A stretch of DNA of 64,000 bases from an uncultured Bacteroidota bacterium. GTDB taxonomy: Bacteria > Bacteroidota > Bacteroidia > AKYH767-A > OLB10. Of the stretch, positions 1 through 9,073 are shown one piece after another. Made by a program: the position numbers and the translations under genes. The notes below the pieces were generated by a model. That model was not told the DNA's origin and made no database searches. It worked only from the letters and a program-made list of their open reading frames with translations. Positions within the stretch are counted from its first letter, which is position 1, and the number at the start of each line of letters is the position of its first letter. The stretch is taken from positions 62,001 to 126,000 of the forward strand of contig CAADHD010000027.1 of NCBI GenBank assembly GCA_900696575.1, given 5' to 3'.

Positions 1-399
1 GGCCTGTGTCCACATATAATCCATCACATTGCTGCTGTTAATGAATATGACCGGGGCAAAAGCAAAAGCAATACCGGCAGGCAGCCAACTACGAATACCC
101 ATCATAATAAGGTTGAGCATAAAAAAACCCGTAGCCATTACGCTGAAAACAGCCGTGATAAGATTAAGCTCCCAAGCCGGGCGGTTACTGATGGCTGCAT
201 AAATAAACTCCTGTACGGGATGGCCGGGCAAACGCGATACTTCATACTGGCCGGTGGCCGCAATCTTTTTCGCTGTTAAAATCAACCCCCAGGCATCTTC
301 TTCACCCCCAAAACCTGCATTGATAAACGGAAGGCGCGAAGCGAAGACAAGCAGGAGCACTAAAAAAAATCCACGCCTGTCATAAGGTTTCTCTGCCAT
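1..399 (-). CDS. GT-C-type membrane glycosyltransferase-like protein, N-terminal part
   Basis: The reading frame opens at the ATG complementary to 397-399 and is still open at the window edge (133 codons seen). It has a hydrophobic first helix (residues about 11-24), then an outside loop with an acidic GEEDAW motif and SRLPGHPVQEF, then two more hydrophobic helices. An acidic pair just after helix 1 is the usual catalytic-site position in GT-C enzymes (ArnT/PMT/DUF2723 types), which move sugars from lipid carriers in the membrane. The family call is inferred from this pattern only, because most of the protein lies outside the window. Confidence 0.6.
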   Translation of the reverse strand, partial: MAEKPYDRRGFFLVLLLVFASRLPFINAGFGGEEDAWGLILTAKKIAATGQYEVSRLPGHPVQEFIYAAISNRPAWELNLITAVFSVMATGFFMLNLIMMGIRSWLPAGIAFAFAPVIFINSSNVMDYMWTQA

Positions 400-477
400 T
401 GAGCAAATATCGTAAGGTTATTCACGTTTCCTTTTTTGATCCCTTATGAGTCAATTGTCTTTGATTTTATTTGCTGT

Positions 478-1137
478 ATGAAACACTTAAGAATATTTTA
501 CCTTCTCTTTCTATTTCTGATTTATTCAACCCTCAGTTATTCTCAGAAAGGAGAATTTCAGATACGTGGAGGGGTTGGCCTTGCCGTGTATGGAACCAAA
601 TCCGAATTTATTTTCGATTTCTTCGGAATGAAATTTCATCAGACCGAAGAAGACGGGGCGGCTACCGTACATGTGCCGGTTGAACTCCGCTACGGATTAA
701 CCGAACGGTTTTCTGCAGGGCTTGATGTAAAATTCGGCTCTTATTTATATGACCCCGACAGTGCAGAAGGAAAAAGCAACCGCTTTCTGGTTATTGGTCC
801 GCATGTGGAGTTTAACTTGATAGCCAATGAGAATTTTAGATGGTACCTCGGTGCAGGGTTCAATACGGCCGCTCTCGAATTGCAGGAAGATAAAGAAGAA
901 ACCATCCCCACCCGTTACATTTCCAAATATACAGGTGCAGGCATAAGGGTTAACACCGGCATTCTCTGGTTTTTTACCCACCCGCTGGGGCTGCACTTTA
1001 ATGTAGCTTTCGACAGTCATGCTTTTAAGCTGAAAAATTTTTCTGTTAACGGAAACGATACGAATCTTGATAATATAGAAGGCAAACTGACCGTGAAAGG
1101 AGCCGACATGGTACTCGGTTTGGTGTTCAGGTTTTAG
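478..1137 (+). CDS. Outer-membrane beta-barrel protein
   Basis: 219 aa. The ATG at 478 was chosen over an upstream TTG because it starts a clean signal peptide (MKHLRIFYLLFLFLIYS, cleavage near SYSQ). The mature part alternates polar and hydrophobic residues in short strands with Gly/Asn turns, and it ends in an aromatic residue (GLVFRF), as barrel proteins recognised by the BAM complex do. It resembles the small porin-like barrels common in Bacteroidota. No specific substrate or function can be read from it. It stands alone, followed by a separate promoter-like box. Confidence 0.7.
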   Translation: MKHLRIFYLLFLFLIYSTLSYSQKGEFQIRGGVGLAVYGTKSEFIFDFFGMKFHQTEEDGAATVHVPVELRYGLTERFSAGLDVKFGSYLYDPDSAEGKSNRFLVIGPHVEFNLIANENFRWYLGAGFNTAALELQEDKEETIPTRYISKYTGAGIRVNTGILWFFTHPLGLHFNVAFDSHAFKLKNFSVNGNDTNLDNIEGKLTVKGADMVLGLVFRF

Positions 1138-1179
1138 TATGATTTATTAACCCTCACATCCTTTCAGGTTTTTTTCTTT

Positions 1180-1187
1180 TAGTTTTG
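1180..1187 (+). promoter_or_regulatory. Putative Bacteroidota -7 box (TAGTTTTG)
   Basis: Matches the Bacteroidota primary sigma -7 consensus TAnnTTTG and lies 13 nt upstream of the ATG at 1201. No clear -33 TTG element is present, so this is a single-box match. Confidence 0.4.
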
Positions 1188-1200
1188 GCAACAATCTGAT

Positions 1201-1815
1201 ATGAATTGCCGCTGGCTTTTTTCCCTACTGATTTTCTGCATGATGATGACTGCTATTCATGCTCAGGATAAAATCGTAAAACTTAATGGACGAACCATTG
1301 ACATTAAGAACTACTCATTGAAAGGCGACTGGCTTTTTTACGTAAAGCAGGATGATGCCAAAGAGAAACAACGCAGGGTGGAGCGATATGATGTCTTTTC
1401 TGTTTTGATGGCTGATGGTACTGAAGAAATTATTTATGACCCCGATACCGTCAATGAAGGCGATCCGTCAATAGAACAGGTAAGGCGGTATATAAAAGGA
1501 GAACAGTATGGTATGCAGATGTATCATCCACCCTGGACTAAACCTGCCGGAGCGGCTGCCGGTATCGGCAGTGGTTTCATCGGTTTTTACGGGCCGCCTT
1601 TTGTGTTTGGATATGCGCTCATTGCAGGAGCAGTTCCGGTAAAGAAAATTCCGCCCAGCGATACGATTGACCCGGCTATTTTCAACTCCGATGAATTTAT
1701 AACCGGTTACCGAAGATATGCCCGTAATAAAAAAATGCGTGATGGATTAATCTGGGGCGGAGTAGCATTTGCTGTCAGTTTCCCGACATTCTATTTTATT
1801 TTCCACGACAAATAA
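1201..1815 (+). CDS. Conserved secreted/envelope protein of unknown function
   Basis: 204 aa with a signal peptide (residues 1-21, ending IHAQD). The first half (about 23-85) looks like the small beta domain of many Bacteroidota envelope proteins: an LNGRTIDIKNYSLKGDWLFY strand pattern followed by RYDVFSVLMADGTEEIIYDPD. The second half has a Gly/Ala-rich segment (GAAAGIGSGFIGFYGPP, about 117-133) and a hydrophobic C-terminus, so it may be membrane associated. I cannot name a function. The next gene starts about 10 nt after its stop. Confidence 0.6.
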   Translation: MNCRWLFSLLIFCMMMTAIHAQDKIVKLNGRTIDIKNYSLKGDWLFYVKQDDAKEKQRRVERYDVFSVLMADGTEEIIYDPDTVNEGDPSIEQVRRYIKGEQYGMQMYHPPWTKPAGAAAGIGSGFIGFYGPPFVFGYALIAGAVPVKKIPPSDTIDPAIFNSDEFITGYRRYARNKKMRDGLIWGGVAFAVSFPTFYFIFHDK

Positions 1816-1825
1816 AGGCTTAATA

Positions 1826-2611
1826 GTGCGCAACGCTCATCAACCTTTGCGCCTTGTTCAGCCATTAGCGGCTTATTCGCTAACACAGCAATCATTGATT
1901 TTTTCAGGCTTTTCATTTCACTGGTTTCAACCGGTTGCAATGCTGATTTTTTCGGGAGGGTTTATAGCTTACAACTTCTACAGCGCAGGGTTCTTTCTTC
2001 GATTTGTTTCTGCTGCTGCAATTGTTTTGTTGCTGCTGCAGATGAACCCCGGCATTCAATTAATTATTCTGCTTACAGTAACAGGGCTGCTTTCATGGTT
2101 GTATCTGAAGAGAAATGTAAGTTTTGGTTCATTCGTGCTTTCGATAAGAAAAGTTCCGTTTCTCAAAACCTTACTGCTTACTGTTATCTGGACACTTGCA
2201 ACGGCTGTTGTTCCATTAGCAAATCAGATTTCAGGCTTTGAATTATTGCTTGAAATCTCAGCGCGTTTCCTTTTTCTTTTTCCGGTAATTATTGCTTCCG
2301 ACCGTATTGATTTTGAAAAAGACAAAGCAGCCGGTGTATTATCGCTTCCTGTAATTACCGGTGAAAAAAAATCAAGATGGATAACAGCAATTCTGCTTTT
2401 GATTTACCTGATGTTTATAGAGTTCGTTTACTTGCCTTCGCAAAATCAACAGATGGATTCATCGGTTGAAGCGCTTATGTTGGTTTCGGTAATTTTAACA
2501 GGCAGTATGTGTCTGGCAAGCCTGAAAAGCAAAATACTACACCGCATTCTTCTTGATCTGTCTGTTTCCTCGCTGTTTTTAATGTTGCTGATTTTTTATG
2601 CTTTGAGCTAA
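1826..2611 (+). CDS. UbiA-like polytopic membrane protein, possibly degenerate prenyltransferase
   Basis: About 261 aa from a GTG at 1826; an earlier frame start at 1769 would overlap the previous gene. The protein has about seven to eight membrane helices. A second-motif-like sequence SDRIDFEKDKAAGVLSLP (Asp-x2-Asp-x3-Asp, then G-x-LP) matches the second Asp-rich motif of UbiA prenyltransferases. The first motif position reads AYNFYSAG and lacks its aspartates. The shape (short N-terminus, RKVPFLKTLLLTVIWTLAT) fits the Bacteroidota UbiA-like branch. Whether it transfers prenyl groups is doubtful without the first motif. The start codon is uncertain. Confidence 0.55.
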   Translation: MRNAHQPLRLVQPLAAYSLTQQSLIFSGFSFHWFQPVAMLIFSGGFIAYNFYSAGFFLRFVSAAAIVLLLLQMNPGIQLIILLTVTGLLSWLYLKRNVSFGSFVLSIRKVPFLKTLLLTVIWTLATAVVPLANQISGFELLLEISARFLFLFPVIIASDRIDFEKDKAAGVLSLPVITGEKKSRWITAILLLIYLMFIEFVYLPSQNQQMDSSVEALMLVSVILTGSMCLASLKSKILHRILLDLSVSSLFLMLLIFYALS

Positions 2612-2623
2612 CAGACAGGAATG

Positions 2624-4966
2624 CTACTTCGCAGCTTTCCATCCTTTCAAATAACCGTTTCGTAATTCTTTCAGTTTTTTATCGCCTCCGGTATATTGTT
2701 CTGCTAATTTTTTAGCATTGCCTTTCGGGTTGGCTGCCCTGTCTCGTGTAGCCAATGCCCGCCCTAAGCGGTTAAGGCTGCTCCTGATAAAGTTCACCTC
2801 ATAACCTCTTGAAAGAGCTAACTTGAAAAGGCGCAGCGATTTGTCAAACTCCGTATCGAGCAGGGCTTTTTCGCCCATAAACTTTACAAAGTTGTTACGG
2901 CATTTGGTTTCGGTAAATTCTTCCAGCGATAGATGACGAAGACCATACCGTTTTACATTTTTCATTTCGAAAAACTCACCGGCTTCGCGGTAGCGTTCTA
3001 TCGAAGCGGCATATTGTTCCTGCTCATGCATGATAAGTACAGAAGCAATCATGGACTGGTAACTGTAGCCATCATGTATGTTCTCCATTTCATCAGCAAG
3101 GCGGTATGTGTTTAATCCGCAATCTTTGTTTTCAATAACAGTTTGGCTGGCATCCGAATAAAACTTCTGCGCTTTCAGAAAATCAAGTTCGGTAGCCGCC
3201 TGGTTTCCTTTTTTGTACAGATCGTTGAATTTGTCCTGTGCTTTTTTACATTCCTGCGAAAAGATTTTGCCCTTCAATTCTGTTATCAATCCTGAAAGTT
3301 CTTTGTCATCCAAAGCATATTTGCTGATCCATTCATCTGCTTCGCGTGCTTTTTTTCTGGCAGGTTCCAGTTGATTATTAGCCGCAAGGCCCAGTCCTTC
3401 TTCTATTTTGATTCTGGCCAAAGGGGCAGCAGCACTCTTCTTTATAGAAGCGGCTTCGGCAGAAGGTTTAACAGATGGAAATTCAGCCAGCATATAATCG
3501 GCATATTCCAATTGCTCTAAAGCGTCACTGTACTTACCACTGTTTACCAGTGCTTTTGATTTGGAAATGATATCGTCATACCTTTTTTGAATAATCGCAG
3601 TACCGATGGTGCGTTCAGTTTCCGAATCGGTTATGTCAGCGTTGTATTTCTCGCGCAGGCGTTTGGCTTCTTTTAGTTTACGCTCTGCTTTTTCAAGTTC
3701 ATTGTTTTTGTAGTGAGAGGCTGCAGCATCCAGCAGGTTTTTGTAAAGACCGTTACGCGCTGAACGAAAGTTTTCATCCAGTTCGGAAGTGCATTTTACT
3801 TCACGTAAATCATGGCATAAAGCCTCGGCCAGTAAGAGGTTTTCATTTGCCTCGTTGAATTTACCTGAGCGCAGTTGCCTTTTGGCAGATTCAATGTACT
3901 CCTGATACAAATCGCGGGCAAGGTTTGCTGCATAATCATACGTAACCGGGTCGGGCATCATTTTCAACAATACCTGACGAACATGCATATCGGCATCGCA
4001 CAGGTTGTTGCTTCGGAATTCCATCAGTGCCATCTGCATGGCTGCCGGAGCAAACATGGGGTTAAACGTAAGCGCCCGGCCTAAGTACAGCCTTGCCAGA
4101 TGTTTATTCCCACTGCTCAAAAACCATATGGCCTTATCATAATACAATTGGGGAAGCATGGTAAAAGTCTGATTCATTTCACCTCGTAATCTGAACAACA
4201 TTTCCTTCTGCACACCTAATTGAGTAAGAAAAGCCGCAGGGTCATTCAGATAAAGATTAAAGTATGCGGAATAATTGCGCGCTTCGAACAGGGTTACATT
4301 TTTCTCCAGTGCTTCAAGTCTTGCATTCTGCATTTCGAAATTTTCAAAATCGCGGGGGTTAATGGTTGAGGCTAATTTTATATCGCCTTGCAATATGTTG
4401 GCATCGCGGTAATAATCATTTATTCGGTCAGTGTAATCATAGAATGCTTTTTGCAAGTCATTGCTGAATTGAAAGCTAACGTCTTGTGCACTTACTGACC
4501 AGGGGGTATTATCAGGATCATCTACCTCTTCTTCTCTGCGGTCGGCTGTTTTGTTGCGAATAGGAACACTGTTAAACTTGTGTTCAAGTGGAATTGGTCT
4601 TCCACCGCTGCTGTTGATTCTTACAAGGGTCATACTCATAGAAGAAGGAATGATCAAATCGCTTACATCCATACCACGATAATAAACAGGGCCGATGGTA
4701 CTGAACATATCATTCATGGCAATCACTTTTATTTTTAGCCCTGTTCTCATAATGCTCAGCCGCTGGCGGTATTCAATAGTGTATTCCGTGCTCATAAGCG
4801 GGCGGTTGTTTCCCTCGGCAAGCTTTTTCAGGAGGTTATTAAGCGGAGCAGGATTGGAGGTGCTGTAGCGGAATGTTTGCTGTTTGATTTTTGTATCATC
4901 AAAAATGTTTTGGGCAGCTAACCGCGAAGCAATCAACAGTAATGCAAGCAGGTAGATTTTTTTCAT
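2624..4966 (-). CDS. Large exported helical-repeat (TPR-like) protein of unknown function
   Basis: 780 aa with a signal peptide (MKKIYLLALLLIASRLAAQ). Residues about 30-190 are mixed alpha/beta. From about 200 onward the sequence is almost all amphipathic helices with TPR-like spacing (for example YYDKAIWFLSSGNKHLARLY and CDADMHVRQVLLKMM) and Lys/Glu-rich coiled-coil stretches near residues 390-520. Such repeat proteins usually scaffold complexes in the periplasm or on the outer membrane. No enzymatic motif is visible. It is convergent with the UbiA-like gene (13 nt apart) and transcribed alone. Confidence 0.6.
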   Translation of the reverse strand: MKKIYLLALLLIASRLAAQNIFDDTKIKQQTFRYSTSNPAPLNNLLKKLAEGNNRPLMSTEYTIEYRQRLSIMRTGLKIKVIAMNDMFSTIGPVYYRGMDVSDLIIPSSMSMTLVRINSSGGRPIPLEHKFNSVPIRNKTADRREEEVDDPDNTPWSVSAQDVSFQFSNDLQKAFYDYTDRINDYYRDANILQGDIKLASTINPRDFENFEMQNARLEALEKNVTLFEARNYSAYFNLYLNDPAAFLTQLGVQKEMLFRLRGEMNQTFTMLPQLYYDKAIWFLSSGNKHLARLYLGRALTFNPMFAPAAMQMALMEFRSNNLCDADMHVRQVLLKMMPDPVTYDYAANLARDLYQEYIESAKRQLRSGKFNEANENLLLAEALCHDLREVKCTSELDENFRSARNGLYKNLLDAAASHYKNNELEKAERKLKEAKRLREKYNADITDSETERTIGTAIIQKRYDDIISKSKALVNSGKYSDALEQLEYADYMLAEFPSVKPSAEAASIKKSAAAPLARIKIEEGLGLAANNQLEPARKKAREADEWISKYALDDKELSGLITELKGKIFSQECKKAQDKFNDLYKKGNQAATELDFLKAQKFYSDASQTVIENKDCGLNTYRLADEMENIHDGYSYQSMIASVLIMHEQEQYAASIERYREAGEFFEMKNVKRYGLRHLSLEEFTETKCRNNFVKFMGEKALLDTEFDKSLRLFKLALSRGYEVNFIRSSLNRLGRALATRDRAANPKGNAKKLAEQYTGGDKKLKELRNGYLKGWKAAK

Positions 4967-5078
4967 AGCATTTGATTTAAAACGGCAGATTCAACATCTG
5001 TACCTCAGCCGAGGAAAGGTTGTGAAATACACGTGAATAAAGTTTTTCAAAGGCGGGTAAAAGTATGCAACCTGCTGT

Positions 5079-5086
5079 TACATTTG
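5079..5086 (+). promoter_or_regulatory. Putative Bacteroidota -7 box (TACATTTG)
   Basis: Perfect TAnnTTTG match 22 nt upstream of the ATG at 5109. No TTG element stands out at the -33 distance. Confidence 0.45.
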
Positions 5087-5108
5087 CTTGGAACAAATAC
5101 CAGCAACC

Positions 5109-5549
5109 ATGCAAAAACTCATTGTGATTTTATTCGTCATCCTTGCCATGCCCTCTCTGGCACAACAGAAAAAAATTAAGGATTCATTGGTTCCGGAAAG
5201 CGTGCTGAACGGTTACAAAGAGAAGTACAAAAAAACTCCGGTGAATAACTGGTACGAAGGCGATGGCGGATATTCGGCCTTGTTTGATAAAGGAGAAGCT
5301 ACCTATCAGGCATTCTTTACCAATTCGGGAGAATGGATAAGAACAGTGAGTAAAATAAAGGAGTCGGCTGTAAGCGGGGCTGTGAAAAAATCTATTCAGA
5401 ATACCGAATGGAAAGAATGGAAAATGAGTGACTGCTATAAAGTGGAAACACCGGAAGCCAAAAAGCTTTTTGAAATACATCTTAAGAAGGGCAAGGAGAA
5501 GAAAGTGATTCTTTTTGATCCCACAGGAAAGGCGATAGATATAAAATAA
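5109..5549 (+). CDS. PepSY-like (BLIP-type fold) secreted protein
   Basis: 146 aa. The ATG at 5109 was chosen because it begins the signal peptide MQKLIVILFVILAMPSLAQ. The mature part shows two copies of the short pattern typical of Bacteroidota PepSY-like/DUF2874 proteins: a helix, then 'W..Y..F..' strands (VNNWYEGDGGYSALF, GEWIRTVSKI) and a C-terminal YKVETPEAKKLFEIHLKKG strand pair ending in FDPTGKAIDIK. These proteins are periplasmic or secreted, and their role is not settled. It sits 61 nt before the FadL-type porin gene and may be co-transcribed with it. Confidence 0.6.
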   Translation: MQKLIVILFVILAMPSLAQQKKIKDSLVPESVLNGYKEKYKKTPVNNWYEGDGGYSALFDKGEATYQAFFTNSGEWIRTVSKIKESAVSGAVKKSIQNTEWKEWKMSDCYKVETPEAKKLFEIHLKKGKEKKVILFDPTGKAIDIK

Positions 5550-5610
5550 TGAGGGCAACCATAGACCATTTTGTTCGTAATCATGCCAAACCAAACCAAA
5601 AAAACATACA

Positions 5611-6906
5611 ATGAAAAAAATCCTTCTGTCTGCCTTTTGTGTTTTTTCTGCAGTTACTTTTAGTAACGCCCAGATTGACAACCTCACCAACCTCAGCCCC
5701 GAATGGGTGCGTACCGGTGCAAGAAATGCCACTATCAACTCGCCTGATGCTGTAGTGTATAATCCGGCTGGAGTCTCTAAGCTTGAAGAAGGCTGGCACA
5801 TTGGCTTGGGGAATCAATCATTTTTCCGCAAACCATCACACCGCTATAACCTCGGGTTTGGCGAGGTAAAAAACGAACAGGATGGCAACGATATGTTTGT
5901 TCCTAATCTGTATGCGGCTTACCGTAAAGGAAAAATTTCAGGTTTTGGCGGAGTATATATTGCCGGAGGAGGAGCTACTGCCAATTATCCGAACGGAACC
6001 ATTAACACAGAATTGATCAGCATGATGTCATTAATGGCCGCTGAAGGCGCTTACGAAGCATATCATAAACAATACTTCAAGGCCAATTCGTACTACCTCA
6101 CTTCGCTGCTTGGCTTTAGTTATTCCCTCAGCGAAAACCTTAGTATGAGCGCTTCTGTAAGAATGCTCAGCGCCAAGAATAAAATTGAAGCCGGAACTAC
6201 CTTGACCATGTCTCCTCTTGAGTTGCCGGATCTTCCCATAGCGGTTGATGCAGAAAGTAAAGCCAGCGGTATGGGAGTAATGATTGGTCTGAATCACATG
6301 ATCAATGAAAAAACAAACATTATGATCCGGTACGAATCAAAAGTGAAGCTCGACTTTAAAAACAAAACAGAAAAAGACGATGCCGGGCTGTTTCCTGACG
6401 GGGAAAAAGCACGCAGGGATTTTCCGGCTGTGCTTGCAACGGGAATTGGCAGTAACCTCTCCGACAAAATCAGGGTAAGCATTGAATACAGTTTTTATTT
6501 TCAGAAGAATGCCGACTGGGGAACAACCTATACCGAAAACGGTGAAGTATCCCTTTCCAAACTTGCAGGTGATGTAAGCGTTTTTGGTTTGGCTGCCGAA
6601 TACAAAACCAGCGAAAAGTTTTTAATCAGTGCCGGAACCATGTACACCGTTAATCATTACTCCGACAAAGCAGGTTATTATACAACAGCCGGAGCATTTG
6701 AAACTGCGCCCGGAACAAACCTCAGCCTCAATGCCGGTTTCTGTTATTCCATTAATGCTCAAGTGAAGGTGAATCTGGGAGCGGCAAAAATTTTCTGGAA
6801 AAAAGATGAGCAACTCCTTATAAAAAACTTATTGCCTGCTGAAGTGCCGGCTGTTATTAATAACGATATGTTTGCTGTTGGCGCAGGAATTAATTTTTCA
6901 TTCTGA
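5611..6906 (+). CDS. OmpP1/FadL/TodX family outer-membrane transporter
   Basis: 431 aa with signal peptide (MKKILLSAFCVFSAVTFSNAQ). The N-terminal part carries the family signature: a segment rich in small residues, then SPDAVVYNPAGVSKLEEGW, the 'NPAG' block of the FadL hatch. The rest alternates strands and turns and ends with the aromatic GAGINFSF, as a 14-stranded barrel would. The family imports long-chain fatty acids or other hydrophobic compounds across the outer membrane; the substrate here is not readable. The acyl-CoA dehydrogenase near 55 kb would fit fatty-acid use, but the genes are not linked. Confidence 0.85.
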   Translation: MKKILLSAFCVFSAVTFSNAQIDNLTNLSPEWVRTGARNATINSPDAVVYNPAGVSKLEEGWHIGLGNQSFFRKPSHRYNLGFGEVKNEQDGNDMFVPNLYAAYRKGKISGFGGVYIAGGGATANYPNGTINTELISMMSLMAAEGAYEAYHKQYFKANSYYLTSLLGFSYSLSENLSMSASVRMLSAKNKIEAGTTLTMSPLELPDLPIAVDAESKASGMGVMIGLNHMINEKTNIMIRYESKVKLDFKNKTEKDDAGLFPDGEKARRDFPAVLATGIGSNLSDKIRVSIEYSFYFQKNADWGTTYTENGEVSLSKLAGDVSVFGLAAEYKTSEKFLISAGTMYTVNHYSDKAGYYTTAGAFETAPGTNLSLNAGFCYSINAQVKVNLGAAKIFWKKDEQLLIKNLLPAEVPAVINNDMFAVGAGINFSF

Positions 6907-6992
6907 ACAGTGTTCCGCAATTTTTTAAAACAAGAAATTCAATAAACACAGAGCGAACAGCAGGACTACAGTTTTTTTGAAGTACGATTAAC

Positions 6993-7913
6993 ATGAAAGA
7001 ACGAATTTTAATTACAGGCGGTGCAGGATTTATCGGTTCCGCCATTATCAAACATTTTGAAAATTCAGGAGCTGAGCTTTTTGTGCTTGACAATTTAAGT
7101 TTCGGCAGCCGTGATTTCATCCCTACCGATGATGCACATTTTTTCCCGACCGACATCCTTGACCAGCCTGCTGTCAATTCCATTTTTGAAAAGGTAAAAC
7201 CACACAAAGTATTACATCTGGCTGCCATTCACTTTATTCCTTACTGCAATCAGCATCCCTTCGAATCGAGTGACATAAACATACGCGGAACAATTCACAT
7301 ACTGAAAGCCGCTGCAGCGCAGAAAGTAAACCAGTTGCTGTTTGCTTCTACGGCTGCCGTTTATCCGATTTGCGATGATGCCGTAAGCGAAACGCATCCT
7401 ACAAAACCGATGGATATTTATGGCTTGTCAAAGCTTGCAGGCGAGCATTTGTGTCATGAGTTTTTTCTTGAAACAAAAATCAACACGATCATCTGCCGGT
7501 TCTTCAATGCTTTCGGGCCGAACGAAACCAACCCGCATCTGATTCCAGAAATTCAAAAACAGGTTAATGACGGATTGCGTAAAATCAAGCTGGGAAACCT
7601 TACGCCAAAGCGCGATTTCATTCATACTTATGATATGGCTGCCGCCATTGATACGCTGCTCCGCAAAGCCACAAATGGTTACGATACGTTTAATCTCGGA
7701 AGAGGAATAGAGTATTCCGTAACCGAAATTGTGGAAGCCTTTGAACGTCAGATAGGCGAAAAAATTGAAATCGAAGTAGATCAGGCTCGCGTGCGCAAAG
7801 TGGAACGCATGCATTTGTTAGCCGATGTTTCCAAGCTTAAATCGCTGGGATGGGAACCAAAAATCGGTATTGATGAAGGCATCAGTACGCTGGTAAAAAA
7901 GATGATTGCCTGA
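6993..7913 (+). CDS. NAD-dependent nucleotide-sugar epimerase/dehydratase (extended SDR)
   Basis: 306 aa. The N-terminal Rossmann motif GGAGFIGSAII (residues about 8-18) binds NAD. The catalytic Ser/Thr comes from ASTAAVYP and the Tyr/Lys pair from IYGLSKLAGE. The RDFIHTYDMA segment and the C-terminal KSLGWEPKIGIDEGI are typical of UDP-sugar 4-epimerases of the GalE/WbpP type. It probably supplies an epimerised nucleotide sugar to the glycosyltransferases encoded directly downstream (26-nt gap). The exact sugar cannot be inferred. Confidence 0.85.
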   Translation: MKERILITGGAGFIGSAIIKHFENSGAELFVLDNLSFGSRDFIPTDDAHFFPTDILDQPAVNSIFEKVKPHKVLHLAAIHFIPYCNQHPFESSDINIRGTIHILKAAAAQKVNQLLFASTAAVYPICDDAVSETHPTKPMDIYGLSKLAGEHLCHEFFLETKINTIICRFFNAFGPNETNPHLIPEIQKQVNDGLRKIKLGNLTPKRDFIHTYDMAAAIDTLLRKATNGYDTFNLGRGIEYSVTEIVEAFERQIGEKIEIEVDQARVRKVERMHLLADVSKLKSLGWEPKIGIDEGISTLVKKMIA

Positions 7914-7939
7914 TTGTTTCTTTGCAGCGTAAAGCCGTG

Positions 7940-9073
7940 ATGAACAAAAAGCTGAAAATCATTTTTGTTACTGATGGAATTTTTCCGCATTCGGTTGGCG
8001 GCATGCAGCGCCATAGCCGGTTACTTATTGAAGCCCTGGCCAACACCGAAGAATGCAATTTAATGGTCATCCATCCACATGAAGGAAAAAAGATTTTTGA
8101 AGGCATACCTGCTGTAACGGAAATTCCATTGCCATTCCAAACGCCTGAATCACAGTTTCAGTATCTGTTGCATCATTACCGCTATTCAAAACAGGTTCAT
8201 CGGGTATTACTGCAGCATCCCGATGCGGTAATTTATTCGCAGGGGCTGGCTGTTTGGTACCGCATCAGCGATGTAGCGCACAGGCTTATTATCAATCCTC
8301 ACGGCCTGGAGGCCTTTCAGGTAATGACCGTGAAAGAAAAAGTCATTACCATGCTATTCCGATGGTTGCATATTTATTTGTTCAGACATTGTGCAAAAGT
8401 TGTTTCATTAGGAGGAAGACTCACGGAAATTCTGGTGAATAAGGCAGGAGTAGATAAAAGAAAGATTGTAATTCTTCCCAATGCGGTGAATATGCCGAAT
8501 GCAGTACAGCGCACCTTTGACAAACAGGTAACTCAGTTCATTTTTGTCGGCCGCTTTGCATTCAATAAAGGTATTGATGTATTGATGGAAGCCATTAAGA
8601 AAGTAAATGCTTCGGGCTATTCGGAAAAAACAAAATTTGTACTGGTAGGCAAAGGTCCGGAGTATGACCGCATCACAACAACTTACCAAGAGCCGAATGT
8701 CATGTTTGCCGGTGGCGCTGATGATGAAACGCTGTTCAGGCTTTACCGCGAAAGCGATGCGTTTGTATTACCGACATTATTTGAAGGTATGCCAACCGTT
8801 GCCCTCGAGGCCATGAGTTACGGATTACCTGTTATAATTACCGATACCGGAGCTACGCTTGAACTGGCTGGTGCCGATAATGCCATCATCGTTGAAAAGC
8901 GCAGCGTGGATTCGCTGGCCGGGGCCATTAAAAAAATAGCAGACATGCCCGCTTCGGAAAAAACGAAAATGGCGGAAGCTTCGGTTACAAAAGTGAGCCG
9001 TAATTTTACATGGCCTGTTGTAGCAGCCAATCATTTGAAAATTTTCAGAAACATAATGAACGGACATGATTGA
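7940..9073 (+). CDS. Glycosyltransferase family 4 (GT-B fold)
   Basis: 377 aa. The ATG at 7940 (MNKKLKIIFVTDGIFP) is preferred to an upstream TTG because it begins at the usual N-terminal strand, followed by HSVGGMQRHSRLL, the acceptor-side loop. The C-terminal half has FVGRFAFNKGIDVLMEAI and the E-x7-E donor-binding motif (FEGMPTVALEAMSYGLP). It should transfer a sugar from a nucleotide donor during cell-surface polysaccharide assembly at the inner face of the membrane. It overlaps the following Wzy-like gene by 8 nt, indicating one operon. Confidence 0.85.
   Translation: MNKKLKIIFVTDGIFPHSVGGMQRHSRLLIEALANTEECNLMVIHPHEGKKIFEGIPAVTEIPLPFQTPESQFQYLLHHYRYSKQVHRVLLQHPDAVIYSQGLAVWYRISDVAHRLIINPHGLEAFQVMTVKEKVITMLFRWLHIYLFRHCAKVVSLGGRLTEILVNKAGVDKRKIVILPNAVNMPNAVQRTFDKQVTQFIFVGRFAFNKGIDVLMEAIKKVNASGYSEKTKFVLVGKGPEYDRITTTYQEPNVMFAGGADDETLFRLYRESDAFVLPTLFEGMPTVALEAMSYGLPVIITDTGATLELAGADNAIIVEKRSVDSLAGAIKKIADMPASEKTKMAEASVTKVSRNFTWPVVAANHLKIFRNIMNGHD

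Noticed and set aside
5184-5801. 205-codon minus-strand frame across 5.2-5.8 kb
   Set aside because: Antisense to two signal-peptide genes with clear function; Cys/Phe-rich random composition.
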